A stretch of DNA of 38,952 nucleotides from JBBAGE01 sp041655055 (GTDB lineage Bacteria > Pseudomonadota > Alphaproteobacteria > Rhodobacterales > Rhodobacteraceae), in the NCBI GenBank assembly GCA_041655055.1, contig JBBAGE010000005.1, positions 1 through 38,952 on the forward strand, in the 5' to 3' direction. A program made the position numbers and the translations under genes. Shown piece by piece: positions 5,891 to 15,942 of this stretch. The notes under the pieces are model-generated. The model saw only the letters and a list, made by a program, of their open reading frames with translations. It did not search any database and was not told where the DNA came from. The number at the start of each line of letters is the position of its first letter. The stretch's first letter is position 1.

Positions 5891-8388
5891 TGTCCGTCTC
5901 CGAATGCATTGGAAAGGTCTGGCGCGCGCTCCGGCGCGCTCTCTCCGGGCGCCCACCAGAAGCCCTGCCCGAATTCATTTTCAGCCCGGCGCTGCATGCG
6001 GCGGAAATAGCCGGCGGCGTCGGGGTCGATCATCTCCTGCATCTGCTCCCAGATCAGGCGATCGGCGGCCAGCCGCGTGTACCACAGCGACGATCCCGGC
6101 GTGTTGCCGCGGGCAAAGCGCGTCAGCTCACGGCCGATGTTGGTGTCTTCGCCGCTGGCCGCCTGCTGGATATTGCCCAGTGTCAGCCGGCCAAACCCTT
6201 CCACACTGCCGGCCAAAGGCCCTGCCAGCGTCGCCGTCAGGCCGCCGCCATAGCGGTTCTGATCGGCAAACAGAAAATCTCCCAATATGCCCAGCCCGCC
6301 GCCCTGTGCGGCCGCCGCCGCCCAGAAACGGCCATCGTCCATCGGCTGCGGGTCTTTTCCGGCCAGCACATTCTTGATCTGCGCCGTCAACGCGCCCAAC
6401 GCCGTGGTGCCAATCACCAGATGCGCCATATATGCCGCGCGCGACATGCCGCCCTGTCCATGCACGGCGCGCAGCAAATGGGTGAAGATGATCGAAACCG
6501 GAAACGCCATGAACTGCATGGCGCTGCGGATGCCTTCGCCCACGATCGTCCCCGGCCGCACGCCGCCGGTAGTCACGGCGCGGGCGCGCAGGCCGGCTTC
6601 CGGCACGGCATAGCGGGTTTCATTCTGGATCATTTCCAGCAACAGATCCGAAAGCCGTTCGCCTTCGCCGGGTGGCAGGTCCGTCCGGCCGGCCAGCTCA
6701 TCCGGCCGCAACAGCGTCGTGCCATTCTGTTCGAACAAGGGCGTCGATCGAATGGCCTCCCAGCCATCGGCGTCGATGCCGTAAAATTCCAGCCGCTGGC
6801 GCAACACAGGGTCCATGTCGGCAAAGGCGCGCCCGGCATTATCGGCCAGCGCACCCATATATTCCATGCCGAACACCCAGCGGCCCACCTGCGTCCAGCG
6901 CGAAAGGCCCGATACGCGCAGCACGCCGCTGGCGATCCGTTGCGTCAGCGCCGGGGTGTTGAATTCCTCATGATAGCGCCACAACGCGCCCATGCGCCCG
7001 GCGGCTTCCTCCGCCAGCAGGCCGGCGCGCACCGCTACCGCCTTGTCGCCGGTGCGCACGGAGGGCAGCATATAGCTGATGTAATCGCCCACGGCTTTCG
7101 CCACGGGCAGGCCGTTGAATTTCCGGGTGGTAAACTGGAATCCCAGATCGGTGATGGCGGTAATCGCCGCACCCCCAAGCTTCGCCGCCGTCTGGATCGA
7201 GCGCAGCGCCGAAAAACTGCGAGCCAGCTGCGCATTCACCGGCCGGTTCAGTTCGCCGGTAAACAGCCCCCACATGGTCTCCATCTGGTTTTTGGCCACC
7301 GCCACCCGGCTTTCCTTCGTCAGGATGCGGCCTTCGCCGATCGCGTCGGTGGCGGCGGCCTTGTCCAGCATGTCGGAAAGCCAACGCACCGTATCCGTCG
7401 GGCTTGGCCCCAATATTTCCATGGCGCCGATGTCGCGGCTCATGCCGTCCAGATGGCCCATCATGCTGTCGAAAATGGCGTCGGGCGCGCCGCGCGTATC
7501 GGCAATGCCAAAGCGCGCCTGATAATCCAGCCAGCCATCGCCATCGCGAAAAATCAGGAAGCGATGCTCGGCCCGTCGGTTCGCCAGCGCCGCCACCCCG
7601 CGCGCGCCCAGCGCACGCGCATCCCAGCCATCGGTGATGATGCCGTTATACGTATCTTCCAGCATCGCCAGCAATTGCCGGCGGGTGAAAGGCTGGCCGG
7701 TATCATGGTCCACCATGCGATCCAGATCGAGCCGGGGCAGGATATAATCCCGCCACGCCTCGAATCCCGCCGTCTTCACCTTCACGCCATCATGCGTCTG
7801 CGGCAGGCCCCAGCCTTCCAGCCGGCCGATATGCCCGCCGGCCATGTTGAACCGCTGGCGGGCATATTCCGATGCTCGGCTCCACGCATCCGCCAGCTGG
7901 CGCGCGGCGGCGTCACCAGTTTCCTGCCCGAACAGTTCGCGCACCATGTTGGAAAGCCGCGCCGGATTGCGCACCCGGCCCAGCAAATCGCGGTCGAACG
8001 TCTCCAGCGCGTCCGTCATCATGCCATGCAGCTTGCCCAATATGGCGCGATGGCGGCGGTTAACATCGGACACGCCGGGCATGCGTTCGTCAAAATCGAA
8101 CAGTGCGGGAATCGCCACGTCCAGCGGCTGGTTCGACGCCGCCAGATCATCCACGATCTTCTGCCGGGAAGAAAGGCGCAAGGCCGCCTGCCGGCGCTTG
8201 CGCGCCAGCGCCGTCTGCACCGCCTCCATCGTCTTTTCGGTCGCGGCGGCGGCAGCAGCGGCCGATGACATGCTGTTGCGATAGGTGCGTTCCAGCTCGT
8301 CATAGGTGTCGAGAAACAGTTGCGCCCGACCATCGTCGATCGATCCTTGCTGGCGCAGGTTCAAAATGCAGGTTCGTATCACAGGCAA
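5887..8388 (-). CDS. Large internal virion (ejection) protein
   Basis: The 833-residue protein is mostly helical with an Ala-rich helix at about 42-60 (SSAAAAAAATEK). Hydrophobic stretches occur near 620-690 (AMQFMAFPVSIIFTHLL; HLVIGTTALGALTA), which could insert in the host envelope. Its place between the tailspike and other large virion proteins matches the ejection proteins of T7-like phages, which form the trans-envelope DNA channel. No lytic transglycosylase motif was found. It starts eight bases upstream of the previous gene's stop. Confidence 0.75.
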   Translation of the reverse strand: MPVIRTCILNLRQQGSIDDGRAQLFLDTYDELERTYRNSMSSAAAAAAATEKTMEAVQTALARKRRQAALRLSSRQKIVDDLAASNQPLDVAIPALFDFDERMPGVSDVNRRHRAILGKLHGMMTDALETFDRDLLGRVRNPARLSNMVRELFGQETGDAAARQLADAWSRASEYARQRFNMAGGHIGRLEGWGLPQTHDGVKVKTAGFEAWRDYILPRLDLDRMVDHDTGQPFTRRQLLAMLEDTYNGIITDGWDARALGARGVAALANRRAEHRFLIFRDGDGWLDYQARFGIADTRGAPDAIFDSMMGHLDGMSRDIGAMEILGPSPTDTVRWLSDMLDKAAATDAIGEGRILTKESRVAVAKNQMETMWGLFTGELNRPVNAQLARSFSALRSIQTAAKLGGAAITAITDLGFQFTTRKFNGLPVAKAVGDYISYMLPSVRTGDKAVAVRAGLLAEEAAGRMGALWRYHEEFNTPALTQRIASGVLRVSGLSRWTQVGRWVFGMEYMGALADNAGRAFADMDPVLRQRLEFYGIDADGWEAIRSTPLFEQNGTTLLRPDELAGRTDLPPGEGERLSDLLLEMIQNETRYAVPEAGLRARAVTTGGVRPGTIVGEGIRSAMQFMAFPVSIIFTHLLRAVHGQGGMSRAAYMAHLVIGTTALGALTAQIKNVLAGKDPQPMDDGRFWAAAAAQGGGLGILGDFLFADQNRYGGGLTATLAGPLAGSVEGFGRLTLGNIQQAASGEDTNIGRELTRFARGNTPGSSLWYTRLAADRLIWEQMQEMIDPDAAGYFRRMQRRAENEFGQGFWWAPGESAPERAPDLSNAFGDGQ

Positions 8389-10760
8389 GCCCTCACGGCC
8401 GCAAGGGCGGCTTCATCGCCGTCCAGTTCGTCCAGCATCTGGCGCAGGCCGGTTTCATCGGCGGCCGTCAGCGCCGCGCCGCCATCTTCATCTTCCAGCG
8501 CACGGCGCAAATCGTGCAGCAAATGCTCCGTCTGGGCGGCAGCGCCCGCGCCGTCGGGGTCATCGAATTCCGCAATCGCCCGGCCGCTGGCGGCGTCGGC
8601 CGTCAGCGCATCGGCGCTATCGGAAAACAGCTCCGGCGAACGTTCGGCATCAAACATCGGCAGGCCATCCACATCGGCCTGCTCGGCGCGATCGCCGGCG
8701 CGCAGGGGTGAATCCGCGCGCATGCGCAGCTCCTGCTGTGCCCGCGCCGCCGCCTGCGGATCAACCTGTTCGCCCAGATCGAGCGGGCTGGTCAGTCCTT
8801 CGGTGGTGTCCGCCGCGCCGCCAATATCTTCAGCCGCTTCACGGAAAGTTCCAGCTTCTCCCGCGCTTCGCCCGTCACCTTCGGGTTCGCCAACAGCCGT
8901 TCCCCGTCCGCGATCATCGCCTGAAATCTGTCGGCCGCCATCGCCTGTCTCCACTTCGTCGAAAAACGGCGGCGGCGTATCATCGCCGGCCTGCCGCGCC
9001 GCCACCAGCCGCGCTTCCCAATATCCATCTTCCATGAACGCTTCCAGCGCATCCAGCGGATCATCGCTGTCGGGCCAGTATCGCCGCCAATACTGATATG
9101 CGGCGTCCGCCTCATCGTCCGACAGCTCGATCGATTCCCGCGCGAAGGCGGCCTGCATGGTGTCCAGCGCATCGCGCCGCGCGGCGGCATCAGCTTCGCG
9201 CAAGGCAGCTTCCGCCCGCCCGGCCTGTGCCTCCGCCTGTATTTCGTCCGGGAAAATCCGCCGCCCCTCGCGGCGCTGCCGCGATGCCCGATCCAAAAGG
9301 GCCACCACATCGGCTTCACTCACCCGCCCGGCAAAATCCGCGCGCACCCCGCCGAAATAGCCCGCTTCGGCCAGCAGCTCGCCGGCTTCATCCAGCTGCA
9401 TGCCACCGCGCCGGCGCAGGATCGGCCCGGCGCGCGGCACGAACATGCCGGCAAGGTCGCCCACATTGGCCAGATCATGGGCGTTGTCCTGCGAAAGCCC
9501 GCCGCGCCGCGCCAGAAAATCAATCACATCTTCCGGCCCGCTCATGCGGGGAATGCGGCGCAATTCGCCGGCCCGGCTCATGAACAGGCCGCTGTCCGGC
9601 ATGGAAGCCAGCCGCTCCAGCACGCGCCGCGCATCGGCAGCCGGCAGGCCCAGTCCCTCGCCCATGCGATCGGGCCGGATGGATTCCCCGGCATCCACCC
9701 AGGCACGCGCGGCGGGAACGAACGGCAGCGGATCGAATCCTTCGGTCGCCTTGCCCCAGATGTCGCCGGGGTCGAAGGCAAAGGCTTCGTCATTTTCCAG
9801 CGCATGACGGGCTTCATCCAGCCGCGCCATATGCATGCCATCGGCCACCGAGTCGGGCGCATAGGGCGAAGCGTCCAGATCATCGGCTTCGCGCTCCAGC
9901 ATGCGCACGGCATCCATCTGCGATTGTGTCAGCGGCTGGCCCGTCTTTTCGGGCAATTTGCGCAGTTCGGCGGCGATGCGCCGGCTGGAAAGGCGCGCAA
10001 GGCCGCGATCGATGCCGGCGCCCGCCGCTTCGAACCCACCGCCGAAAACGCCGCCCACCGCCGCCGCCATGCCCAGATCGGCGGCAATCTCGCCCGCGCC
10101 ATAATCTATGCCGATCTCGGCGGCATTGCGCGCCGTCAACACCAGCGCCGGCGCTGTGGCCGCCGTATTCAGCGCCGCTTCGCGCAGCGCCGACAGGCCG
10201 ATGCGCCGGGCAATGCCGCCAGCTATCGGCCCGCCGATCGGCAGGGTAAGCGCCGTGGTAATCTGCGTTACCGGATCGGCCAGCGTCGATTGAAAGCCGC
10301 CGCCAAATTGCGCCAGCAGGCCGCCCACGCCGGATGCATCGGCCAGCACGCCTTCGGCTTCTTCATAGTCGCCGCGCCGCGCCGCGATGATCGCTGCCTC
10401 AAACGCATCGGCGTCGGCCAGGTCTTTCAGAAATTCCGGGTCGCGCGCGCGCTCGGCCGCCACTTCCTGCCAGATGCGTTCGGCCACAATGGCGCGATCG
10501 CGCGTCAGGTTGCGCGGGGTAATGGCAATGCGGCGGCCATAGCCGGTGTCGATCGTGGTGCGCCCGCGTTCGGCCAGCGCATCCACCACGGTCCTGCCCA
10601 GCCGTTTGGCATACAGGTCGCGGGTGTCACTCCGCCGCCAGGCGTCATCGCCCTGCCGCGCTGCGTCCCACACATCGCCAAAGGTCGGCGGCGCGGTATT
10701 TTCCGAAGGCAACAGGCGGTCAAGATCGCCATCCCGATAGGCATTCAGCAACCCGCCCAT
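8379..10760 (-). CDS. Internal virion (ejection) protein, acidic
   Basis: The 793-residue protein has a Gly/Ala hydrophobic region at about 155-245 (ITTALTLPIGGPIAGGIARR and nearby), then long helical segments. The C-terminal third is strongly acidic and Ala-rich. Size, composition and position fit a second ejection protein acting with its neighbours during DNA delivery. No enzymatic motif is visible. The ATG shares one base with the stop of the upstream gene, so it is coupled. Confidence 0.72.
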   Translation of the reverse strand: MGGLLNAYRDGDLDRLLPSENTAPPTFGDVWDAARQGDDAWRRSDTRDLYAKRLGRTVVDALAERGRTTIDTGYGRRIAITPRNLTRDRAIVAERIWQEVAAERARDPEFLKDLADADAFEAAIIAARRGDYEEAEGVLADASGVGGLLAQFGGGFQSTLADPVTQITTALTLPIGGPIAGGIARRIGLSALREAALNTAATAPALVLTARNAAEIGIDYGAGEIAADLGMAAAVGGVFGGGFEAAGAGIDRGLARLSSRRIAAELRKLPEKTGQPLTQSQMDAVRMLEREADDLDASPYAPDSVADGMHMARLDEARHALENDEAFAFDPGDIWGKATEGFDPLPFVPAARAWVDAGESIRPDRMGEGLGLPAADARRVLERLASMPDSGLFMSRAGELRRIPRMSGPEDVIDFLARRGGLSQDNAHDLANVGDLAGMFVPRAGPILRRRGGMQLDEAGELLAEAGYFGGVRADFAGRVSEADVVALLDRASRQRREGRRIFPDEIQAEAQAGRAEAALREADAAARRDALDTMQAAFARESIELSDDEADAAYQYWRRYWPDSDDPLDALEAFMEDGYWEARLVAARQAGDDTPPPFFDEVETGDGGRQISGDDRGRGTAVGEPEGDGRSAGEAGTFREAAEDIGGAADTTEGLTSPLDLGEQVDPQAAARAQQELRMRADSPLRAGDRAEQADVDGLPMFDAERSPELFSDSADALTADAASGRAIAEFDDPDGAGAAAQTEHLLHDLRRALEDEDGGAALTAADETGLRQMLDELDGDEAALAAVRACL

Positions 10761-12796
10761 TATGGCGCGCTCCGGCTGCGCATATACAGGCGGAAAAGAT
10801 CACCATTGGCCGCACGCAACGGCGCGGAAGCGCCACGCAGCTGCACCAGATAGATACCATCGCCTTCCGAAAACAGTTGTGCGCTTCTGATGCGGCTGGC
10901 GGGCACGTCATTGCCCCGGTCATCCACCGGCCGCGCTTCCGGCGCGCTCCGCAAGCCCTCATCCGTCAGCCCGGCGATCTGCTGTTCGAATTCATCCTGG
11001 CTAACCCCGCGTGGCAACACCACGGGTTCGCCGCGCCAGTTGCCCAGCCCGCCGCGCTCGATGCCATCGGCTCCGGTAATCGCCCCCAGCGCCATGCGCA
11101 CGCCGGCGTCGAATGCCGGGGCGCGCCATTCCGTGCCGCCGCTCTTGCCCCAGCGGGCGGCATAAATATTGGTGGCCGCCTCCTTGATGGTCTCACGGCC
11201 CTTGGGCATGAAGCGCAGCGCGCCGCCGATCAGCTGTTCGAACCGCTCATCCACTCCCATTTTCGGCGCAATCTTCGGCGTTCCCCGCAGAAACTCCGCA
11301 CCGGCAAACAATTCGGTCGCCGTGCCGATCCGCCCCATGGCCGCCAGCCCCACGGCATGGCCCGCCAAAGGATCGCGCTCGGCAATCTGGCTCGCCGCCG
11401 CCCGTGCATCCCGGCCAAATGCCGCCAGTTCGCGCGCCACCGCCGCCTTTTGCGCCGGCGTCCCGCTCGAAAGCCGTTCCGCATAGGCATCGGCTTCGGT
11501 CGATGTCAGCGGCTGCACGGGCACATTATATTTGCGCGCGGCCGATCGTGCGATTTCCCCGCGCTGCTGGAATGTCGCCGGGTCCGCCGGATCCAGCGCC
11601 GGGATCTCCGCGCCATAGCGCGCTTCCCAGCCCAGCAGATCGCCCGACGCACCTTTCTTCTGTTCGGCGCGCAAGGTGCGCAACTGGTCGCGCGCGGCAA
11701 TATCGGTCGGGCTGGCATTGGCCCCGGCCTTGGCAATACGCGCAGAAAGCGCCTGCTCTTCCCGCTGCAACTCTATCGGACTCATCTGCCCGAATGATCG
11801 ATTCACGGCGGCCTTCGTACCCAGCGTCGCAATGGTAACGGCTTGTCCCTGATTGCCCAGTTGCGCCGCCATGCTTGCCGCTGCCGTCACCGTCTCCATC
11901 GGCACCGGAACGCCCGCCTGCAAGGCCGCCATTATGCCGCCAAGGTTCTCGCGCATCGTGGCGCGGACCTCGCGCTCCGCTTCGCGGCGGGCCGATTCCG
12001 CCGCCCGCGCTTCCACCCGCCGCGCTGTCTCGATCGAGCGAATTTCCGTATCCGCCCGGTTGCGTAATGTAGCGATCGCATCCGGCGCCAAAACGTCGTT
12101 CAGCGCGCCGCTATCGATTTCCGCGCGCAGAGCGTGGGGGTCGCGTTCGGCAAGTCCCCGCGCATAGCTTGCGCCGAAAATCTGGCGCGTTTCCGTCTTC
12201 AACTTCGCCTTCGCGTCCGCCGGAATGCGCAAACCATCGATCAGTTCGCCATGCGCTTCCATGGCGCTGTCCAGCGATCGCCGGTCCGGCGCGGTAAACA
12301 GGCCGTTGGCCGCTATGTCGCGCGATTGCGCATAATCGCCCACCACGGCCGTTGCGCGCAGTCCGGTAGCCCAGGCCGATTCCTGCACGTCCAGATCACC
12401 CCGGCGGCGAATAAATTGCCGTTCGGCCCAGTTGCGCGCCTTTTCGTTGGTGATGCCGGCCAGCACCGCATTCTGCCGCTGGTCGAAATCCTCCAGCACG
12501 GCTTCGGCATGGCCCGCGCCATCGGCCGCCGCATTGGCCCGCGCCTCCGCTCGCGCCTTGTCGCTCGCGGCGTTCACTTCCTCCACCGATCGCGCGGCGG
12601 CGGTCAGCGCGGCATTTTCCTGCGCTTCCTCATCCGCCCGCCGCCGCCGTTCATCCCGCGCCGTCATGCCAGCGCCCAGCCGTTCAAGGCTCTGGCCGAA
12701 TCCGCCGCCAAAGCTTTCCGCCCCGGCGCGCGGCAGATCCAGCGACGTGCCCACGCGCGGATCGATCCGGCTCTGATAAATCGGAATCCGTGCCAT
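10760..12796 (-). CDS. Internal virion (ejection) protein, coiled-coil
   Basis: The 678-residue protein begins MARIPIYQSRIDPRVGT and then has long Ala/Glu/Arg helices (about 50-120 and 245-300) typical of coiled coils. It sits in the block of four consecutive ejection-type genes. The N-terminal IPIYQSR.. pattern is frequent at the start of podovirus internal virion proteins, which supports ATG 12796; the longer frame adds 20 basic residues that overlap the preceding gene. The start overlaps the preceding stop as ATGA. Biochemical function is unknown beyond the inferred part in DNA ejection. Confidence 0.72.
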   Translation of the reverse strand: MARIPIYQSRIDPRVGTSLDLPRAGAESFGGGFGQSLERLGAGMTARDERRRRADEEAQENAALTAAARSVEEVNAASDKARAEARANAAADGAGHAEAVLEDFDQRQNAVLAGITNEKARNWAERQFIRRRGDLDVQESAWATGLRATAVVGDYAQSRDIAANGLFTAPDRRSLDSAMEAHGELIDGLRIPADAKAKLKTETRQIFGASYARGLAERDPHALRAEIDSGALNDVLAPDAIATLRNRADTEIRSIETARRVEARAAESARREAEREVRATMRENLGGIMAALQAGVPVPMETVTAAASMAAQLGNQGQAVTIATLGTKAAVNRSFGQMSPIELQREEQALSARIAKAGANASPTDIAARDQLRTLRAEQKKGASGDLLGWEARYGAEIPALDPADPATFQQRGEIARSAARKYNVPVQPLTSTEADAYAERLSSGTPAQKAAVARELAAFGRDARAAASQIAERDPLAGHAVGLAAMGRIGTATELFAGAEFLRGTPKIAPKMGVDERFEQLIGGALRFMPKGRETIKEAATNIYAARWGKSGGTEWRAPAFDAGVRMALGAITGADGIERGGLGNWRGEPVVLPRGVSQDEFEQQIAGLTDEGLRSAPEARPVDDRGNDVPASRIRSAQLFSEGDGIYLVQLRGASAPLRAANGDLFRLYMRSRSAP

Positions 12797-13239
12797 CAGC
12801 TTCCTCCACCGGCGAACGAAGACGCACTGTCGACCACGCTGCCCAAAAGGTTCCACGCCCCCTGCCGGCGATACAGCCGCGCCTGTGCGTTCAGCGATTC
12901 CGACCGGTTGCGCGCATCGGTCTGCACGCGCAGCCGGTCCAGCCCGCTTTCCACCTCGATGTCGCGCAACACATCCAGCGCCGATCCACTGCCCAGCCCG
13001 CCGCCGCTGGCTCCCATGGCGGCAACGGCCTCGCCCGCCACGCGCCTGGCCTCGCGGCGGATATCGTCCGATTGCGCCACACCGCCGCGCAAGGCCGCGT
13101 TGGCTTCGGCCCGCGCCATGCGCGCATTGGCCTTGCCGGCCTGAAATCCGCCAATGCCGCGCACCAGATTGCCGCCGGCCTGAATGAATTGCCCGGTCGA
13201 AGGCCCGCTGCGGCTGCTCTCTGGCGGCGCACTAGCCAT
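12796..13239 (-). CDS. Small internal virion protein, gp14-like
   Basis: The 147-residue protein has a glycine-rich N-terminal hydrophobic-to-polar segment, a middle rich in Ala and Arg, and a Gly/Ser-rich central stretch (AMGASGGGLGSGSALD). Small helical proteins of this composition, encoded before the larger ejection proteins, correspond in position to T7 gp14, which inserts in the outer membrane. The assignment rests on gene order. It overlaps the GNAT-like gene by eight bases. Confidence 0.6.
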   Translation of the reverse strand: MASAPPESSRSGPSTGQFIQAGGNLVRGIGGFQAGKANARMARAEANAALRGGVAQSDDIRREARRVAGEAVAAMGASGGGLGSGSALDVLRDIEVESGLDRLRVQTDARNRSESLNAQARLYRRQGAWNLLGSVVDSASSFAGGGS

Positions 13240-13717
13240 GCTGATTTACCCGCTCATACAAATGATAATCTTCCAGCGCCGGCCCGGCGGCGCGAATGGT
13301 GGCGCAAAATTGCAGGCCCACCAGCGCCGCCCATTTCGCCGCCGGCGGAAAATCGGCGCGGATCAGCGCTTCGATGCGCGGATAGGCGGCTTCCCGCATC
13401 CGCGCCTTCACCAGCCGCGTCAGCGCCAGATGCCGGTGGCCGATTCCCTCCGCCAGCAATGCCCACGCTACGGCATAGGTCGGGAATATTTCGTGGAAGC
13501 CACACGCCGCCACGATCCAGCCGCTCTTGTCCGTCACCGTCCATGCCGGCCCGCCGGCCCACAGATGCGCGCCATAGTCCACGTCCAGCGATGGCGTATG
13601 CAGCCCCAGCCACATTTGCTGCGCCCGCTGCAATTGCAGCCAGGGCATATCTTCCGGCACAAAATCCCGCACCGTCAGCATGGATGGCCGGCCGCAAATT
13701 CCGGGTGCGTCCATCAT
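13232..13717 (-). CDS. GNAT-like virion-associated protein
   Basis: The 161-residue product looks like a compact acetyltransferase fold: LTVRDFVPEDMPWL at the start, a central strand-rich part with AWTVTDKSGWIVAACGF, a helix with GIGHRHLALTRLV, and a C-terminal strand (GLQFCATIR). The classic Q/RxxGxG/A acetyl-CoA loop is only loosely matched (AEGIGHRHLA). Several podoviruses encode such a protein between the tail-tube and ejection genes, as T7 does with gp13. It may be a structural assembly factor that kept the fold and not an active enzyme. Its ATG overlaps the tail tubular B stop. Confidence 0.6.
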   Translation of the reverse strand: MMDAPGICGRPSMLTVRDFVPEDMPWLQLQRAQQMWLGLHTPSLDVDYGAHLWAGGPAWTVTDKSGWIVAACGFHEIFPTYAVAWALLAEGIGHRHLALTRLVKARMREAAYPRIEALIRADFPPAAKWAALVGLQFCATIRAAGPALEDYHLYERVNQHG

Positions 13718-15942
13718 TCCCCCTCCGTCACATCAAGGCGCGGGCCGATGCTGTTCAGGGTGAAGGGCAGGGCCTGAAAGCTTTCCACCACTACGCGCGC
13801 CTCGCGATCCCATGTGCCGGGGAATCCCACCAGCTTCTCGCCGGTGAACAGTTCGGGCGGCGCGTCCATCGCCATGCCCGATTTGCGAAAGGGAATTTCC
13901 TCGTTGCGCCCGCCCGGCCGTCGCACGCGAATGCCCAGCGTTTCCTGCAAGCCAAGCCCCAGCTTCACCACACGCTTCAGCTTCGAAAGGCTCGATCCCG
14001 ATCGGATGTCGGCCACCAGCCGCATCGTCTTCACGCGCGCCAGATACAGATAGCCCACATGCACGCGCGCTGCCGGGCGATCGAGCACAATGCTGCCGTC
14101 CGCCGCCACCACGCGGTCGGGGTGGGTCGCGCCATCGGCGATCACGGTCACGGTTTCGCCGATCAAATGATCCAGCCCGGAAATGCTGGTCGCCGGCTGG
14201 CCGGCATAGCTTAATCCGCAATCGACGAAATAGCCGTCGTCCGGGTCTTGTCCCTCCGTCCACAGCGTCTCCATCCGCTCGATCGTCCGGCGCGTCATGC
14301 CGCCGATCGTGCGGCGCACCGTCATCCACAGCTGGTCATGCGTGCCATCGGGCGCAGGAATAACGGCGATGCTTTCCACCGCAGCGCCCGGCCCGCCCAG
14401 CGCAATGCGCGAAAATCCGCGTACCGATTCCGCATCGTTCCACGTCAGGTCCACCAGCACGCCATCGCGGCGGAGCGCCCAGATCGAACCTTCCGGCTCC
14501 ACTTGCGCCGCCAGCCGGCGAATGCCGCTCATGGTGATATGCTCGGCCCGCACCGTCACATCGGGGGCCAGATATTTGTTGCGGTCATAGGTATAATCGG
14601 CGGCGCGCAATTTCCGTTCGCCGCGCTGCACGAATATGGTCGATGACCCTGCCACCACCGGCTTCACCGGCGCCGATCCATGGCCGCTCTGCTTCGGCGT
14701 CGCCAGATTGTTATAGGCGATGGCCTGTGCCGGGTTCACCGGCGTCGCCGCATATTCGCGGCGCGCCGTGCCGATCAGCAATTGCAGATCGTCCACCATC
14801 CAGCGCACCGGCTCGGGCGCGGAAAGGCGGCGGCGAATGGCAAGGTCGGGCTGCGGCAGGCCGCTGTCATCGCGGCTGCTGAAATTTTCCAGATCGCCGG
14901 CAACGCTGGCGAACAGCTCATTGCCCTTGGCCAGCCACATGCGCTCATCGCGCAACACAATGGCCTGCGGCCAGCCGGCGGCCGTGCTGAATGCGCCCAT
15001 CGCCCACAGATGCGTGGGCGTGTTCACCACTTCATCGGGCAGGCGCTGCACGATTTCGGCCGTCGCCGTCATGCTGTCCGTCACGCCGGTAATGCGGGCG
15101 ATGCCGGCGATGGAATATTCATATTCCCACAGCACGCCGCCGACATCCTCGTCGTTATAATCCTTGCCGGCGCTGGTGCCGTCGCGGGCCTGCCCTTCGG
15201 TATGGATCGGCCTGTCGCTGCCCGTCCGGCCCGATCCGCTGGCCGGCATACCCACGGCGCGATACACCTTGCCCTCGCTGCGGCGCTTGTCGGTTATCGT
15301 CACGCCGACATTCGGCTCCCACGCCGGAATGCTGCGGAAATCCACCGCTTCCAGCTCGATCAGGCTGCCGACATGCCCGGCCTCAAACAGCGCCTTGTTC
15401 GCCGTCAGCGTCACCGTGCCGGTGCCGGCACTGGCCCGCACCGTATGGCCTTCGTCCAGATTCTGGTCGGCGAACGGCCCGTTCGACAGTTCCAGCGGCG
15501 CGATGGCAAAACTTGTGGCGCTGGTGCGGCGCAGCTTCTGTGGCGGGTGCCGTCCGTCCACCAGATACAAAACATCCAGCGATTGCGCCCAGTCGATCGC
15601 CGCCAGATCGGCCGCGCCATAGGGTGTGGAAATCTCATAGGGCACGCCGGGCGAGGTCTCGATGCGCACGTCATTGGTGTAAAAACGAAACGCGCCGTCC
15701 AGCGCTTCGATCACATAGCCTTGCGTCACATTATATTCGAACGGGATCAGTTCGGCCGCGCCGCCGCCCATGGCGACAAAGCGCGTACCCGAACGCTTCA
15801 CCGCCGGCCCCTGCACCGTCACAATCATGTTCAATATTTCGCGCGCGGCGATGCCATAGGCGGCCAGATCGGGGCGTCCTTCCAGCCGCGCCGAAAGTTC
15901 CCCGCCGTTAAAACTCGTCTGCAACAGCGAATAGACCATCAT
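13714..15942 (-). CDS. Tail tubular protein B-like nozzle
   Basis: The 742-residue protein starts MMVYSLLQTSFNGGELSARL; the FNGGE...R.DL..Y...ARE..N....QGP..KRSGT pattern in residues 10-55 is characteristic of the tail-nozzle proteins of podoviruses. The body is beta-rich throughout, as expected for a propeller-type gp12-like tube. It would assemble under the adaptor (next gene upstream) to form the lower tail tube. The start overlaps the adaptor stop as ATGA. Confidence 0.85.
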   Translation of the reverse strand: MMVYSLLQTSFNGGELSARLEGRPDLAAYGIAAREILNMIVTVQGPAVKRSGTRFVAMGGGAAELIPFEYNVTQGYVIEALDGAFRFYTNDVRIETSPGVPYEISTPYGAADLAAIDWAQSLDVLYLVDGRHPPQKLRRTSATSFAIAPLELSNGPFADQNLDEGHTVRASAGTGTVTLTANKALFEAGHVGSLIELEAVDFRSIPAWEPNVGVTITDKRRSEGKVYRAVGMPASGSGRTGSDRPIHTEGQARDGTSAGKDYNDEDVGGVLWEYEYSIAGIARITGVTDSMTATAEIVQRLPDEVVNTPTHLWAMGAFSTAAGWPQAIVLRDERMWLAKGNELFASVAGDLENFSSRDDSGLPQPDLAIRRRLSAPEPVRWMVDDLQLLIGTARREYAATPVNPAQAIAYNNLATPKQSGHGSAPVKPVVAGSSTIFVQRGERKLRAADYTYDRNKYLAPDVTVRAEHITMSGIRRLAAQVEPEGSIWALRRDGVLVDLTWNDAESVRGFSRIALGGPGAAVESIAVIPAPDGTHDQLWMTVRRTIGGMTRRTIERMETLWTEGQDPDDGYFVDCGLSYAGQPATSISGLDHLIGETVTVIADGATHPDRVVAADGSIVLDRPAARVHVGYLYLARVKTMRLVADIRSGSSLSKLKRVVKLGLGLQETLGIRVRRPGGRNEEIPFRKSGMAMDAPPELFTGEKLVGFPGTWDREARVVVESFQALPFTLNSIGPRLDVTEGE

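Noticed and set aside
3584..6010. Plus-strand open frame of 808 codons opposite the tailspike
   Set aside because: It is antisense to a clear tailspike, has a His/Arg/Gln-rich composition typical of GC-rich shadow frames and no ribosome site.
5818..8268. Plus-strand open frame of 816 codons opposite the ejection protein
   Set aside because: It is a shadow of the minus-strand gene, with low-complexity composition and no motifs. Other long antisense frames in 8300-25900 were rejected for the same reason.
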